From positions 1 through 50,218 of the forward strand of contig CANRBF010000014.1 in assembly GCA_947628795.1 (NCBI GenBank): 50,218 nt of DNA, in the 5' to 3' direction. This stretch comes from an uncultured Monoglobus sp. Lineage in GTDB: Bacteria > Bacillota > Clostridia > Monoglobales > Monoglobaceae. Made by a program: the position numbers and the translations under genes. The notes below the pieces were generated by a model that saw nothing but the letters and a program-made list of their open reading frames with translations, was not told where the DNA came from and searched no databases. The number at the start of each line of letters is the position of its first letter. Position 1 is the stretch's first letter. Shown in pieces: positions 1-8,302 of the stretch.

Positions 1-294
1 ATAACCGAGAAGCACGAGGCGACAGGCAGGGTGACGGCGAATGTGACGCTTGAGAACGCGAACGAAGAAGCGGCGATCGAGCCGATGACCGTGAACATAA
101 TCATGGCGGTATACGACCAAAACGGCTGCCTTGTGAGCATGTCTGTGATGGACGCGGATCTGAGCGACCTTAACTACGTGTTCACAAACACGATAGACAT
201 CCCCGAGAACGTCGAGGTAGACAGCATAAAGCTTATGGTCTGGAACGGCCTCAGCGATATGACGCCCATGTCGGCCGCGAGCGAGATACTTTAA
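1..294 (+). CDS. C-terminal end of a secreted/surface protein (5' end outside window)
   Basis: The frame is open from base 1 and stops with TAA at 292-294, so this is only the last 97 codons of a longer gene. The visible tail is beta-rich with alternating hydrophobic residues and ends in a segment reading KLMVWNGLSDMTPMS. Similar endings (a short hydrophobic strand followed by W-x-x-L-x-x-M-x-P) are common at the C-termini of large extracellular multidomain proteins of Clostridia; this comes from memory of such proteins, not a search. No membrane anchor, LPXTG or SLH domain is visible in this part. Enzymatic function cannot be assigned from the fragment. GTG at 31 is in frame but internal, not a likely start. 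Confidence 0.6.
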   Translation: MTEKHEATGRVTANVTLENANEEAAIEPMTVNIIMAVYDQNGCLVSMSVMDADLSDLNYVFTNTIDIPENVEVDSIKLMVWNGLSDMTPMSAASEIL

Positions 295-328
295 AAACAA
301 TTAATTCTTTTCGATTAAATAAGCTAAA

Positions 329-353
329 AGCGGGCGGCAATCTGCCGCCTGCT
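329..353 (+). terminator. Hairpin after the first gene
   Basis: An 11-bp stem (AGCGGGCGGCA against TGCCGCCTGCT, one G-T pair) with a 3-base loop lies 34 bp after the stop codon. The downstream T-tract is weak (CAGTTTG), so it is a plausible but not textbook intrinsic terminator. Confidence 0.5.
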
Positions 354-392
354 CAGTTTGTCGAAAAACGTCCGTTATGCGTAAAGCACAGC

Positions 393-411
393 ATATATAT
401 ATATATATATA
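393..411. repeat. AT dinucleotide microsatellite
   Basis: An uninterrupted run of alternating A and T, about 19 bases, lies in the AT-rich gap between the first gene and lepA. It is a slippage-prone simple repeat. No gene or promoter element clearly depends on it. Confidence 0.85.
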
Positions 412-571
412 CGGAAAAAGACAGCAGATAAAAGATTTGTATGATATAAATATATCATCGCGAAAATGAATTTCATGCGAAGTCGCACTTCTGCTTCCCG
501 CGAATTGCCTTTTTCTTTGCTTGTCTTTTTATAATATGCACTTTGTGTCCACTCCAAAATAATTTAAGTAG

Positions 572-600
572 TTGCCATTTATAAATATTTGTGTTAAAAT
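572..600 (+). promoter_or_regulatory. Sigma-A-type promoter of lepA
   Basis: TTGCCA at 572-577 and TAAAAT at 595-600 are separated by 17 bp. The site lies 45 bp before the lepA start and is followed by a GGAGG ribosome site at 634-638. Confidence 0.7.
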
Positions 601-645
601 ATATACTTGATAGTGAAATTATAAATTGACTTTGGAGGAAAACAA

Positions 646-2451
646 ATGTACAGCCGTGACAATATACGTAACTTTTCAATAATCGCGCACGTGGACCATG
701 GCAAGAGCACTCTGGCGGACAGACTGCTTGAGCTCACCGGGGCGCTGACGCAGCGCGAGATGCAGGAGCAGATACTTGACAACATGGAGCTTGAGCGCGA
801 GCGCGGTATCACGATCAAGGCGCGCGCCGTTCGCCTTATATACAAGGCGAAGGACGGCAAAGAGTATTATCTGAATCTGATCGACACGCCGGGGCATGTG
901 GATTTCAATTATGAGGTTTCCCGCTCGCTGGCGGCCTGCGAGGGGGCCGTGCTTGTCGTGGACGCCGCGCAGGGCATAGAGGCCCAGACTTTGGCGAACA
1001 CCTATCTTGCTTTTGAACACGATCTTGAGATAGTGCCCGTTATTAATAAAATCGACCTGCCGGGTGCCAGACCCGACGAGGTCAAGCAGGAGATCGAGGA
1101 CATAATCGGCATAGACGGCGAGAACGCGCCGTTGATCTCCGCCAAGAACGGCATAAATATCGAGGAGGTTCTTGAAAAGATAGTCGAGCTGATCCCGCCG
1201 CCCGGAGGCGACGAGAACGCTCCGCTCAAGGCGCTGATCTTCGACTCGTATTACGACGCGTACAAGGGCGTTATCGCGTACGTCCGCGTTGTGGACGGCA
1301 GGCTCAGACCCGGACAGCGCATAAAAATGATGGCGACCGGCAGCGAGTTCGACGTGGTCGACGTGGGCTATCTTCTGCCCAACGGAATGTTGTCCGCAGA
1401 TGAGATTTCCGCCGGGGAGGTGGCGTTCATAACCGCCAGTATCAAGAGCGTGCAGGACGTGAAGGTCGGAGACACGGTGACGACCGCATCAAAAGGCGCG
1501 GCCGAGGCTCTGCCCGGCTACAAGGAAGTCAAGTCTATGGTGTACAGCGGAATCTATCCCGCCGACGGCGCCAGATACGACGATCTGCGTGACGCACTCG
1601 AAAAGCTCAAACTCAACGACGCGGCGCTGAACTTCGAGGCGGAGACCTCGATCGCGCTCGGCTTCGGTTTCAGATGCGGATTTTTGGGGCTTCTCCATAT
1701 GGAGATAATACAGGAGCGCCTTGAGCGCGAGTTTAACCTTGATCTGGTGACGACCGCTCCCTCGGTCGAGTACAAGGTCATAAAGACCGACGGCACGGTG
1801 CTGAGCGTGGACAACCCCACCAACATGCCCGAGCCGTCCGAGATAGACTATATGGAAGAGCCGATAGTGCGGGCCGCGATACTCACGCCGAAGGAGTATG
1901 TCGGCAGTATTATGGAGCTGTGTCAGGGCAGGCGCGGCTCGTATATCGACATGGAATATCTGGACACCAACAGGGTGCAGCTCAATTACATGATGCCCCT
2001 GAACGAGATCATATACGATTTCTTTGACGCGCTGAAGTCGCGCACCAGAGGCTACGCCTCGTTTGACTACGAGTTCGAGAAATATCAGAAATCGGATCTT
2101 GTGAAGCTTGATATGCTGCTTAACGGCGAGATGGTGGATGCGCTGTCGTTTATCGTGCACAAGGAGCGCGCCTATCCGAGAGGCAGAAAGATGGCGGAAA
2201 AGCTTAAGGAAGTTATTCCGCGGCAGTTGTTCGAGGTCCCGATACAGGCGGCCGTGGGCGGCAAGATAATAGCCCGCGAGACGGTCAAGGCGATGCGTAA
2301 GGACGTGCTAGCCAAGTGCTACGGCGGCGACATCTCAAGAAAGCGCAAGCTGCTCGAAAAGCAAAAAGAGGGCAAAAAGCGCATGCGCCAGGTCGGCAGC
2401 GTGGAGGTGCCCCAAGAGGCGTTTATGTCGGTGCTCAAGCTGGACGAATAA
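646..2451 (+). CDS. lepA: Elongation factor 4 (LepA), ribosome back-translocating GTPase
   Basis: This 601-residue protein has the length and domain order of LepA/EF-4, a cytoplasmic translational GTPase related to EF-G that acts on stalled or mistranslocated ribosomes. The G1 P-loop AHVDHGKST is at residues 14-22, the G3 motif DTPGH near 79 and the G4 motif NKID near 133. The EF-G-like domains follow. The lysine- and arginine-rich C-terminal domain specific to LepA ends with a basic tract before KVLKLDE-type residues. ATG 646 is chosen because TTGGAGGAA lies 8 bases upstream and the N-terminus matches the family. hemW follows 14 bp downstream, a common lepA-hemW pairing that suggests co-transcription. 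Confidence 0.98.
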   Translation: MYSRDNIRNFSIIAHVDHGKSTLADRLLELTGALTQREMQEQILDNMELERERGITIKARAVRLIYKAKDGKEYYLNLIDTPGHVDFNYEVSRSLAACEGAVLVVDAAQGIEAQTLANTYLAFEHDLEIVPVINKIDLPGARPDEVKQEIEDIIGIDGENAPLISAKNGINIEEVLEKIVELIPPPGGDENAPLKALIFDSYYDAYKGVIAYVRVVDGRLRPGQRIKMMATGSEFDVVDVGYLLPNGMLSADEISAGEVAFITASIKSVQDVKVGDTVTTASKGAAEALPGYKEVKSMVYSGIYPADGARYDDLRDALEKLKLNDAALNFEAETSIALGFGFRCGFLGLLHMEIIQERLEREFNLDLVTTAPSVEYKVIKTDGTVLSVDNPTNMPEPSEIDYMEEPIVRAAILTPKEYVGSIMELCQGRRGSYIDMEYLDTNRVQLNYMMPLNEIIYDFFDALKSRTRGYASFDYEFEKYQKSDLVKLDMLLNGEMVDALSFIVHKERAYPRGRKMAEKLKEVIPRQLFEVPIQAAVGGKIIARETVKAMRKDVLAKCYGGDISRKRKLLEKQKEGKKRMRQVGSVEVPQEAFMSVLKLDE

Positions 2452-2465
2452 AGGGGTTATTTCTT

Positions 2466-3593
2466 ATGACCGGTATCTATACCCACATTCCGTTTTGTAT
2501 TAAAAAATGCGCTTACTGCGACTTTAACTCATATTCCGGGATTCGGGATATGAGTTATTCGTATGGGAAAGCGGTCATATCCGAGATCAAAAACTCGCCT
2601 TATAAAAACAAAAAAATCGACACGGTATACATCGGCGGCGGCACTCCGACCTGTATAGATGAAAAAATACTGATCGACATACTCGCGTCGGTTCGCGAAA
2701 GCTTTGACGTTGCCGAGGGCGCCGAGATCACGGTTGAGTGCAATCCCGGCACCGCGAATTTTAAAAAGCTGCACGCGCTGCGCCGCGCGGGTTTTAACCG
2801 TCTCAGTATCGGCTGCCAGTCGGCGGACGATAAGCTGCTTAAAAAAATCGGGCGCATTCACACTTTTGAGGATTTTAAAAACTGCTTTCGCGATGCGCGA
2901 CGCGCGGGGTTTGAGAACATTTCCGTCGATCTGATGTTCGGCCTGCCGGGGCAGACGGCCGAGATCTGGCGTGACACTTTGCGGAAAATCACCGAGCTCG
3001 GCCCCGAGCATATCTCGGCCTATTCTCTTAAAATAGAGGAGGGGACCCCGTTTTTTGAAATGAAAAGCCGCGGCGAGCTCTCCGTTCCCGATGACGACGC
3101 AAACCGCGAAATGTACGACACGGTAGTTGAGTTTTTGAAAGACCGAGGATATTGCCGCTATGAGATCTCCAATTTTTCAAAGGCGGGTTTTGAGTCTCGC
3201 CACAATCTTATCTATTGGACGCTCGGCGAGTATATAGGATTCGGGGCGGGCGCGCACTCGTTCGTATGCGGCAGGCGTTTTTCCGACCCGTTGGGCGTTT
3301 CGGATTATATTGATTTCATAAGCAGCGGAGGACGTGCGGAGGACGGCGCCGAGACGGAGCCCGATATTGATATGATGTGCGAATATATGTTCCTCGGTCT
3401 CAGGCTCGACAGAGGAGTGTCGGAGCGCGAATTTAAAAAGCGGTTCGGAAAAGACATGGGCGAGGTTTTCAAAAAACCCATTGAAAAACATTTGAATGTC
3501 ATCCGAACCCTTGAGAGCAGCGGCGGCAATATAAAAATACGCCCGGAATATACTTATGTTTCAAATCTGATCATGTCGGATTTTATTTTATAG
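2466..3593 (+). CDS. hemW: HemW-like radical SAM protein (heme chaperone / coproporphyrinogen oxidase-like)
   Basis: The 375-residue protein carries the radical SAM cluster motif C-x3-C-x2-C at residues 11-18 (CIKKCAYC). It also has the GGGTPT SAM-binding loop and the HNxxYW segment typical of the HemW/HemN-like family. HemW proteins bind a 4Fe-4S cluster and heme, and act as heme chaperones rather than true coproporphyrinogen III dehydrogenases. Many older annotations call them oxygen-independent coproporphyrinogen III oxidase. The frame is open 50 codons further upstream into lepA, but ATG 2466 begins at the conserved MTGIYTHIPFC start, 14 bp after the lepA stop, with AAAGGGG just upstream. 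It is probably in the lepA transcript. Confidence 0.93.
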   Translation: MTGIYTHIPFCIKKCAYCDFNSYSGIRDMSYSYGKAVISEIKNSPYKNKKIDTVYIGGGTPTCIDEKILIDILASVRESFDVAEGAEITVECNPGTANFKKLHALRRAGFNRLSIGCQSADDKLLKKIGRIHTFEDFKNCFRDARRAGFENISVDLMFGLPGQTAEIWRDTLRKITELGPEHISAYSLKIEEGTPFFEMKSRGELSVPDDDANREMYDTVVEFLKDRGYCRYEISNFSKAGFESRHNLIYWTLGEYIGFGAGAHSFVCGRRFSDPLGVSDYIDFISSGGRAEDGAETEPDIDMMCEYMFLGLRLDRGVSEREFKKRFGKDMGEVFKKPIEKHLNVIRTLESSGGNIKIRPEYTYVSNLIMSDFIL

Positions 3594-3633
3594 ACAACAG
3601 GCGATAAATTTTAAAAATATTTTTGAATTGGTA

Positions 3634-3662
3634 TTGCATAATTTATTATTTATTGATATAAT
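3634..3662 (+). promoter_or_regulatory. Sigma-A-type promoter of the Fe-S scaffold/GGGtGRT operon
   Basis: TTGCAT at 3634-3639 and a perfect TATAAT at 3657-3662 are 17 bp apart, in a very AT-rich gap after hemW. The first gene of the operon starts about 70 bp further on. Confidence 0.8.
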
Positions 3663-3734
3663 TAATGCAGTAAGCGGTTTCAATCGAATTTTCAGTGATT
3701 GAACTCGAAAATGTACTATGAAAGGAGTAAACAT

Positions 3735-4427
3735 ATGAAGTATTCAAGTGAAGTAGAAGCGATGTGTCCTTTGGCAAAAGGAGCATATCACGGACCTGCT
3801 CCGATCCCTCAGGAAGGCAAATGGACGCAGGTTAAAGAAGTCAGCGACGTTTCCGGCCTGACTCACGGTATCGGCTGGTGCGCGCCTCAGCAGGGCACAT
3901 GTAAGCTCACCCTGAATGTCAAAGAGGGCATAATCCAGGAGGCTCTGGTCGAGACGATAGGCTGCAGCGGCATGACCCATTCGGCGGCTATGGCGTCCGA
4001 GATCCTTATAGGCAAGACGATCCTTGAGGCGCTCAATACCGACTTGGTATGCGACGCTATCAACACGGCTATGAGAGAGCTGTTCCTGCAGATCGTGTAC
4101 GGCCGCAGCCAGACCGCGTTCTCAGAGGACGGACTGCCCATCGGCGCGGGTCTTGAGGATTTGGGTAAGGGTCTCCGCAGCCAGATCGGTACTACATATG
4201 CGACCCTCAAAAAAGGCCCCAGATATCTGGAACTGGCCGAGGGATATATCACAAAAGTCGCAGTCGACAAGGCGGGAGAGATAATCGGCTACAAGTTCGT
4301 TCATCTCGGCAAGATGATGGAAATGATCGCCAAGGGAACCGATGCCAACGAGGCGCTCGAAAAGGCAAGCGGCCAGTACGGCCGCGTTGACGACGCGGAC
4401 AAACTCATAGATCCGCGCCACGAATAA
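3735..4427 (+). CDS. NifU-like iron-sulfur cluster assembly scaffold protein, GGGtGRT partner
   Basis: A 230-residue soluble protein. It resembles the NifU/IscU N-terminal scaffold family as found next to GGGtGRT genes in Clostridia. Conserved-looking cysteines occur at residues 49 and 56 (WCAPQQGTC), 77 (IGCSG) and about 105, fitting cluster or metal ligation. ATG 3735 is selected because AAAGGAG sits at 3721-3727; an in-frame ATG-rich stretch from 3699 lacks a ribosome site. The GGGtGRT gene follows after 25 bp with its own strong ribosome site, so the two are one operon. The exact client of this scaffold is unknown. The assignment rests on the pairing and the cysteine pattern. Confidence 0.75.
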   Translation: MKYSSEVEAMCPLAKGAYHGPAPIPQEGKWTQVKEVSDVSGLTHGIGWCAPQQGTCKLTLNVKEGIIQEALVETIGCSGMTHSAAMASEILIGKTILEALNTDLVCDAINTAMRELFLQIVYGRSQTAFSEDGLPIGAGLEDLGKGLRSQIGTTYATLKKGPRYLELAEGYITKVAVDKAGEIIGYKFVHLGKMMEMIAKGTDANEALEKASGQYGRVDDADKLIDPRHE

Positions 4428-4452
4428 GAATTAAGATAGGAGGAATTGAGAT

Positions 4453-5454
4453 ATGGCTTTATTTGAGAGTTATGAAAGAAGAATTGACCAAATCAATGCA
4501 GAGCTTAAAAAACATGGGATTTCTTCTATTGAGGAAGCAAAGCAGATTTGCGACGACAAAGGCGTTGACGCCTATAATATAGTTAAAGGTATCCAGCCCA
4601 TTTGCTTTGAGAACGCGTGCTGGGCATACACGGTAGGCGCGGCTATCGCCATCAAAGAGGGCGTAAAGACAGCCGCCGACGCGGCCGAAAAGATCGGTTT
4701 GGGTCTCCAATCGTTCTGCATTCCCGGCAGCGTTGCCGACGACAGAAAAGTCGGAATCGGCCACGGTAATTTGGGCGCGAGACTTCTGCGCGACGAGACA
4801 AAGTGCTTCGCTTTCCTGGCGGGTCACGAGTCGTTCGCGGCGGCGGAAGGCGCTATCGGCCTTGCCAGAAGCGCCAACAAGGCGAGAAAAGAAGATCTGA
4901 GAGTAATCCTGAACGGTCTCGGCAAGGACGCCGCTCAGATCATTTCCAGGATCAACGGCTTTACATATGTTCAGACTCAGTTTGATTACTATACCGGAGA
5001 GGTAAAAGTAGTAAAAGAGACGGCGTACTCAAACGGTGAGCGCTCAAAGGTTCGCTGCTACGGCGCCGACGACGTTCGCGAGGGAGTCGCGATAATGCAC
5101 CTCGAGGGCGTTGACGTTTCGATCACCGGAAATTCCACCAACCCCACCAGGTTCCAGCATCCGGTTGCGGGCACATACAAGAAGGAGTGCATCGAGCAGG
5201 GCAAGAAGTATTTTTCGGTTGCCAGCGGCGGCGGTACGGGCAGAACCCTCCATCCCGACAATATGGCGGCGGGCCCCGCTTCCTACGGAATGACCGACAC
5301 GATGGGCAGAATGCACAGCGACGCGCAGTTCGCGGGCTCGTCCTCGGTTCCCGCCCACGTTGAGATGATGGGCCTCATAGGCATGGGCAACAACCCGATG
5401 GTAGGCGCCACCGTGGCCGTGGCCGTAGCCGTCGAGGAAGCTATGAAAGGCTAA
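4453..5454 (+). CDS. GGGtGRT family protein
   Basis: The 333-residue protein contains the signature GGGTGRT (residues in ASGGGTGRTLHP), which names this family of unknown molecular function, widespread in anaerobic Clostridia. The protein is soluble and rich in Gly and Ala, with a conserved C-terminal stretch of glycine, methionine and alanine residues (GLIGMGNNPMVGA). It has no transmembrane segment or signal peptide. GGAGG at 4439-4443 precedes the ATG by 9 bases. It is the second gene of an operon with a NifU-like scaffold, which suggests a role with an Fe-S cluster. It ends just before a strong terminator. Confidence 0.9.
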   Translation: MALFESYERRIDQINAELKKHGISSIEEAKQICDDKGVDAYNIVKGIQPICFENACWAYTVGAAIAIKEGVKTAADAAEKIGLGLQSFCIPGSVADDRKVGIGHGNLGARLLRDETKCFAFLAGHESFAAAEGAIGLARSANKARKEDLRVILNGLGKDAAQIISRINGFTYVQTQFDYYTGEVKVVKETAYSNGERSKVRCYGADDVREGVAIMHLEGVDVSITGNSTNPTRFQHPVAGTYKKECIEQGKKYFSVASGGGTGRTLHPDNMAAGPASYGMTDTMGRMHSDAQFAGSSSVPAHVEMMGLIGMGNNPMVGATVAVAVAVEEAMKG

Positions 5455-5460
5455 ATTGAA

Positions 5461-5532
5461 CCTAAAATCCCGCAAACAGGGCGTTTCGGCAAGGCTGAGA
5501 CGTCCTGTGTTTTTATGTGTAGCACACACGTA
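5461..5532 (+). repeat. Left copy of an inverted 72-bp terminator-containing repeat
   Basis: Bases 5461-5532 align without gaps to the reverse complement of 13996-14067, with 56 of 72 identical positions by my count; most differences are transitions. The repeat contains the terminator hairpin and about 20 bp beyond it, including GCACACACG. See the right copy and the findings. Confidence 0.75.
5476..5515 (+). terminator. Rho-independent terminator of the GGGtGRT operon
   Basis: A long stem (ACAGGGCGT against ACGTCCTGT, with an inner TCGGC/GCTGA helix) is followed by GTTTTTATG. It starts 22 bp after the stop codon. Confidence 0.85.
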
Positions 5533-5563
5533 GCTAACAAGTAGCGCACACACGTAGCGCACA
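5519..5563. repeat. Short GTAGC direct repeats next to the integrase (candidate attachment/arm site)
   Basis: GTAGC occurs at 5519, 5530, 5541 and 5554. The longer units GTAGCACACACGTAGC (5519-5534) and a near copy with an extra GC (5541-5558) are 22 bp apart. The array abuts the 3' end of the integrase gene, where integrase arm or core sites usually lie. I found no matching copy near the other end of the element, so its role as attL is inferred. Confidence 0.45.
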
Positions 5564-5567
5564 AACT

Positions 5568-6665
5568 TTATGCCGTGAGCAGCGTCATATTTTTGGGTAT
5601 TTTATCATTATGTATCTTTTGGATTTCCGTATGAAGCTGCTCGATTTTTCTGTGGGTATAAACCTTTTCGGTTATATCGCTTATACTGTGACCGACTATC
5701 ATTTTAAGTATGTACTCGTCCATATCGGCTTCTTTGCCTAAGGTTATGAATGTGTGCCTTGTTTCGTGCGGACGGTGATCCATTTTCAAGCGGTTCATAA
5801 CTTTAGCAAAGCGACCGCGGTATTTGTCATAAGTCAATGCTCCGCCCGAGCCCTGCGGGCAGTTGTCATCGTTAAACAGAAACTCGTTTTCGGAATTATA
5901 TCGTTTGCATACGAGCGGAAATATCAGCGGATGTATCGGAACAATTCTGTTTTTTCCCGCCGCGGTTTTCATACCGCCGAGCATTGTTTGAGCCTCAAGG
6001 TCTATATCTGCGGTTTTCAGAATCGCTAACTCCTGCGGACGCCAGCCGGAATATATCCCTATAAGGATCATATCAACAAACTGAACAGTATTTACGTTCT
6101 TCCATAGGATTTCAATTTCCTCATCGGAAAACGGTTGCGGTTTTCTGAGCGGTTCCGTCTGTTTTACGCTGTCACATAACCGCGCATAATCAACAGTAAC
6201 AATTTCATGTTTCAATGCGTATTTATACAGCATATTGAACAAGGATTTCATTCTGCCTTTAGTCGAGGCTCCGACATCTGCGTCATGTATCGTCCCCTCT
6301 AAATGCGAAACCCGTATATCCTTAAAGCGCATATTATAAAGCGGAGCGCAGTATTTATACGCGGCTTTTACTGTGCGTATACTCGACGGATTTGAAAGAG
6401 TTTCAAAGTATCTTTCGCTCCACTTGTTATAAAGTTCCGAAAATGTAATTGTGTTTGCCTTAATATCATACGGATCGGCGTTGTAATTCATCAGCGCCTG
6501 AAATGCTTCTTCCTTTGAGTGATAATATCCGATAGTGACCCTGTTTTGTTTAACACGCTCGCCGTCAGCATCGATCACCCAGCCGGTTGTTTTAACCGCA
6601 CGCCACGGTTTACGGCGTTTTCCCGACAATTTGTATATTGAACCCATACCGTTAGATAATTTCAT
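5568..6665 (-). CDS. Tyrosine recombinase/integrase of the IME
   Basis: A 365-residue phage-type integrase. The N-terminal part holds a short beta-rich DNA-arm-binding region (IYKLSGKRRKPWRAV). A SAM-like core-binding domain lies at roughly residues 75-165. The catalytic domain has the active-site residues Arg (GWRPQEL), His-x-x-Arg (HETRHTF), His (GHSIS) and the nucleophile Tyr (EKVYTH). All are present, so it should be active for integration and excision. ATG 6665 is chosen because AAGGAGG (6677-6683 on the plus strand) sits 11 bases upstream; an in-frame TTG at 6692 would lie upstream of that site. It follows the XRE gene by 19 bp, likely in the same transcript. Confidence 0.92.
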   Translation of the reverse strand: MKLSNGMGSIYKLSGKRRKPWRAVKTTGWVIDADGERVKQNRVTIGYYHSKEEAFQALMNYNADPYDIKANTITFSELYNKWSERYFETLSNPSSIRTVKAAYKYCAPLYNMRFKDIRVSHLEGTIHDADVGASTKGRMKSLFNMLYKYALKHEIVTVDYARLCDSVKQTEPLRKPQPFSDEEIEILWKNVNTVQFVDMILIGIYSGWRPQELAILKTADIDLEAQTMLGGMKTAAGKNRIVPIHPLIFPLVCKRYNSENEFLFNDDNCPQGSGGALTYDKYRGRFAKVMNRLKMDHRPHETRHTFITLGKEADMDEYILKMIVGHSISDITEKVYTHRKIEQLHTEIQKIHNDKIPKNMTLLTA

Positions 6666-6684
6666 ATAATAATTTGCCTCCTTG

Positions 6685-7254
6685 TTATTCAAGTTTTTTC
6701 ATGATTTTGTTCGCTCCTTTAAGACTTTGATTATCAGACAAATCATTCAGCGGACATTGAGCGTAATATGCGGTAGTTCTGTCCTGCCACTGCTCGTATG
6801 CCGGATATGTCAGCATTTGCTGCTCAAGATTTTCTCTCGCGTTTGCAAATTCTTCAAGCAGCAAACACAGCTGGGAGTTCATATCCGCGCTTTTGTCCTG
6901 TCCGTCAAATATAACGGAACAGCTCCACTTGCCGTCAGTTTTCGGCTTTTTGACGTCGATATCGAACTTTACACCTGCCTTGCGTTCCAGCTTGAACAGA
7001 AATGTGCAGAAGTCGGCAATGCTGTCAAGATTAACTCCGTCCTGCTCATACCCTATTAAATAGTTGGCGGTGGTGTCCAGCTTGTCAGCGATCTCATTGA
7101 TTACCGAGATAGACGCTTCGATCTCGCCGCTTTCATATTTTTGCACAGTACGCAGGGATTTGCCTAAAAGATTTGCCAGATCCGTCTGACTGAGCTTTCT
7201 CATTTTTCGCATATTCCGTATGCGCAGTCCGATTTCTTTTGGGGAATTTTTCAT
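6685..7254 (-). CDS. XRE-family HTH regulator of the IME
   Basis: A 189-residue protein. Residues 5-65 form a Cro/C1-type helix-turn-helix (RIRNMRKMRKLSQTDLANLL, then KSLRTVQKYESGE). The C-terminal part, to residue 189, has no domain I recognise. ATG 7254 is used because AAGAGGTG lies just upstream; a GTG three codons earlier overlaps that ribosome site. The gene lies upstream of the integrase and is divergent from the small genes and relaxase. This is the classical position for a repressor that controls both its own promoter and the excision/mobilization promoter. Confidence 0.88.
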   Translation of the reverse strand: MKNSPKEIGLRIRNMRKMRKLSQTDLANLLGKSLRTVQKYESGEIEASISVINEIADKLDTTANYLIGYEQDGVNLDSIADFCTFLFKLERKAGVKFDIDVKKPKTDGKWSCSVIFDGQDKSADMNSQLCLLLEEFANARENLEQQMLTYPAYEQWQDRTTAYYAQCPLNDLSDNQSLKGANKIMKKLE

Positions 7255-7274
7255 GTCTGTCACCTCTTGAAAAT

Positions 7275-7303
7275 ATTATAACACAAATAATTGCGCATTG
7301 CAA
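7275..7303 (-). promoter_or_regulatory. Promoter of the XRE-integrase operon
   Basis: On the minus strand TTGCAA (plus 7298-7303) and TATAAT (plus 7275-7280) are 17 bp apart, with a TG two bases upstream of the -10. The -35 overlaps an inverted TTGC/GCAA pair (TTGCAATGCGCAA), a candidate binding site for the XRE protein. Confidence 0.75.
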
Positions 7304-7347
7304 GTGCGTATTTAAAAATATTTTAACATATTTATGATTAAAAGTGC

Positions 7348-7375
7348 TTGACAAATTGTGAAAACCGTGTATAAT
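7348..7375 (+). promoter_or_regulatory. Divergent promoter for the small genes and relaxase
   Basis: TTGACA at 7348-7353 and TATAAT at 7370-7375 are both consensus, with a 16-bp spacer. The site lies 45 bp from the XRE promoter and about 80 bp upstream of the first small gene. Confidence 0.75.
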
Positions 7376-7454
7376 AGAATTATGAATTGATAATACATAA
7401 TCAATTTGATTTTCTTGATAGAACGAAAAAATAATTCGCAAAGGCGGTGATTTA

Positions 7455-7688
7455 TTGGAGCAAAAGATTTATGTGGAAACGCCAAAGTTTACCGTACGAA
7501 ATGTGCCTATTATAGAAATCGCAAAAGCAATCGGAAAAGACGCACAGTATATCCGTATCGGCCTGCAGCAGGGCATACTAAACTTTGGCTATGCTATGAA
7601 AATGGGCGGTTCAAGAGAATACAGCTATTACTGCCCGGACAGAAAAGTTTGGGAAGAAACGGGATATTTTAAAGAATCCGAAAAGTAA
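7455..7688 (+). CDS. Small IME protein, possibly excisionase-like
   Basis: A 77-residue protein, first gene after the divergent promoter. The start is TTG 7455, supported by AAGGCGGTGA immediately upstream. No ATG is available near the N-terminus. The protein has a compact alpha/beta composition with a segment resembling a winged or MerR-like helix pair (NVPIIEIAKAIGKDAQYIRIGLQ). That would fit a DNA-binding excisionase or recombination directionality factor, which usually lies next to an integrase. No cysteine cluster or signal peptide is present. Family membership is inferred from size, helix pattern and location. Confidence 0.5.
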   Translation: MEQKIYVETPKFTVRNVPIIEIAKAIGKDAQYIRIGLQQGILNFGYAMKMGGSREYSYYCPDRKVWEETGYFKESEK

Positions 7689-7699
7689 GGGGTATGTGA

Positions 7700-7903
7700 A
7701 TGGATCATGATGCTCTTGAGAAAAAGCTGACACAGGCGAAACACAGGCTCGAAGAGGCAGAAAAACGAAATCGTGTGAGGCTGAGAAAGTTGCGGACTCG
7801 CAGACTAATTCAAGAAGGCGCGATACTGGAAAAGGTCTTCCCGAGAATTGTGTCTATGGAACTTGATGAACTGGAAAAGTATCTTTGTGATATTTTGAGA
7901 TAG
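7700..7903 (+). CDS. Small coiled-coil mobilization accessory protein (DUF3847-like)
   Basis: A 67-residue, highly charged protein. Residues 4-40 form a predicted coiled coil rich in Glu, Lys and Arg, followed by the segment RRLIQEGAILEKVFP. Small proteins with this arrangement (coiled coil, then RxRTRRLIxxGAxLE) are commonly found immediately upstream of MobA/MobL relaxases in Firmicutes; from memory this is the DUF3847 family. It probably assists the relaxase at oriT. It starts 11 bp after the preceding gene with AAGGGGT just upstream, and lies directly before the oriT region. Confidence 0.6.
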   Translation: MDHDALEKKLTQAKHRLEEAEKRNRVRLRKLRTRRLIQEGAILEKVFPRIVSMELDELEKYLCDILR

Positions 7904-7917
7904 AACTGAAACTTTTT

Positions 7918-7943
7918 AAGCGTTCCGAGTATTCGGAGCGCTT
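7918..7943 (+). terminator. Strong hairpin at the oriT edge, possible terminator
   Basis: An 11-bp stem (AAGCGTTCCGA against TCGGAGCGCTT, one G-T pair) with a 4-base loop lies 15 bp after the small gene. It is followed by AAATATT rather than a T-run, so termination is uncertain. It may instead be part of the origin of transfer. Confidence 0.45.
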
Positions 7944-7980
7944 AAATATTCCCGAAGGGCGCACTTACTCACCACGTCGC
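7944..7980 (-). other. Origin of transfer (oriT) nick region, IncQ/MobQ type
   Basis: The minus strand reads TAAGTGCGCCCT at plus coordinates 7967 down to 7956. This is the conserved nick core of RSF1010/R1162-type and several Gram-positive MobQ plasmids, cut between the G and the CCC. Here that would be between plus positions 7960 and 7959. The site lies 336 bp upstream of a MobA/MobL relaxase, the enzyme family that recognises this core. The identification rests on exact motif match plus context. Confidence 0.8.
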
Positions 7981-8302
7981 AATTCGCGTCTTTGGCTCGC
8001 TTTTCCGCAAGCGGAAAAGACTTCGCCCGAGACGCGATTGCTCCTCTTTCCCACAAAGGCAGGCCTTTGCGGGAGCCCTGAGGCGCGGTGGTACTGCCGC
8101 CGTGCGGCGGCAGCCGTGCGCTCCTGCGGAGGGCACGGATAATTCGCTCTGCGGATTATCCGTTCAGTCGAACGCGCTATTATGAAATAATAGCCGAGCG
8201 TTGCTTTCGCAGCGCATGACGGAATAATTCCGTCATGTTCGACTGACTGCAAAAACTAATTACTTTAGTTTTTGCATATGGGCGCAGGCTGCCCATGTTC
8301 TT

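Noticed and set aside
393..411. AT microsatellite as a phase-variable promoter spacer
   Set aside because: It is not between promoter elements of any called gene; the lepA promoter lies 160 bp downstream.
1489..2160. 223-codon minus-strand frame inside lepA
   Set aside because: Antisense shadow of a highly conserved gene.
2316..2465. N-terminal extension of HemW
   Set aside because: The extra 50 codons overlap lepA, are highly basic and lack similarity; ATG 2466 fits the family start.
5455..5570. tRNA gene as IME integration target
   Set aside because: No cloverleaf or T-loop sequence is visible; the site is a terminator and short GTAGC repeats.
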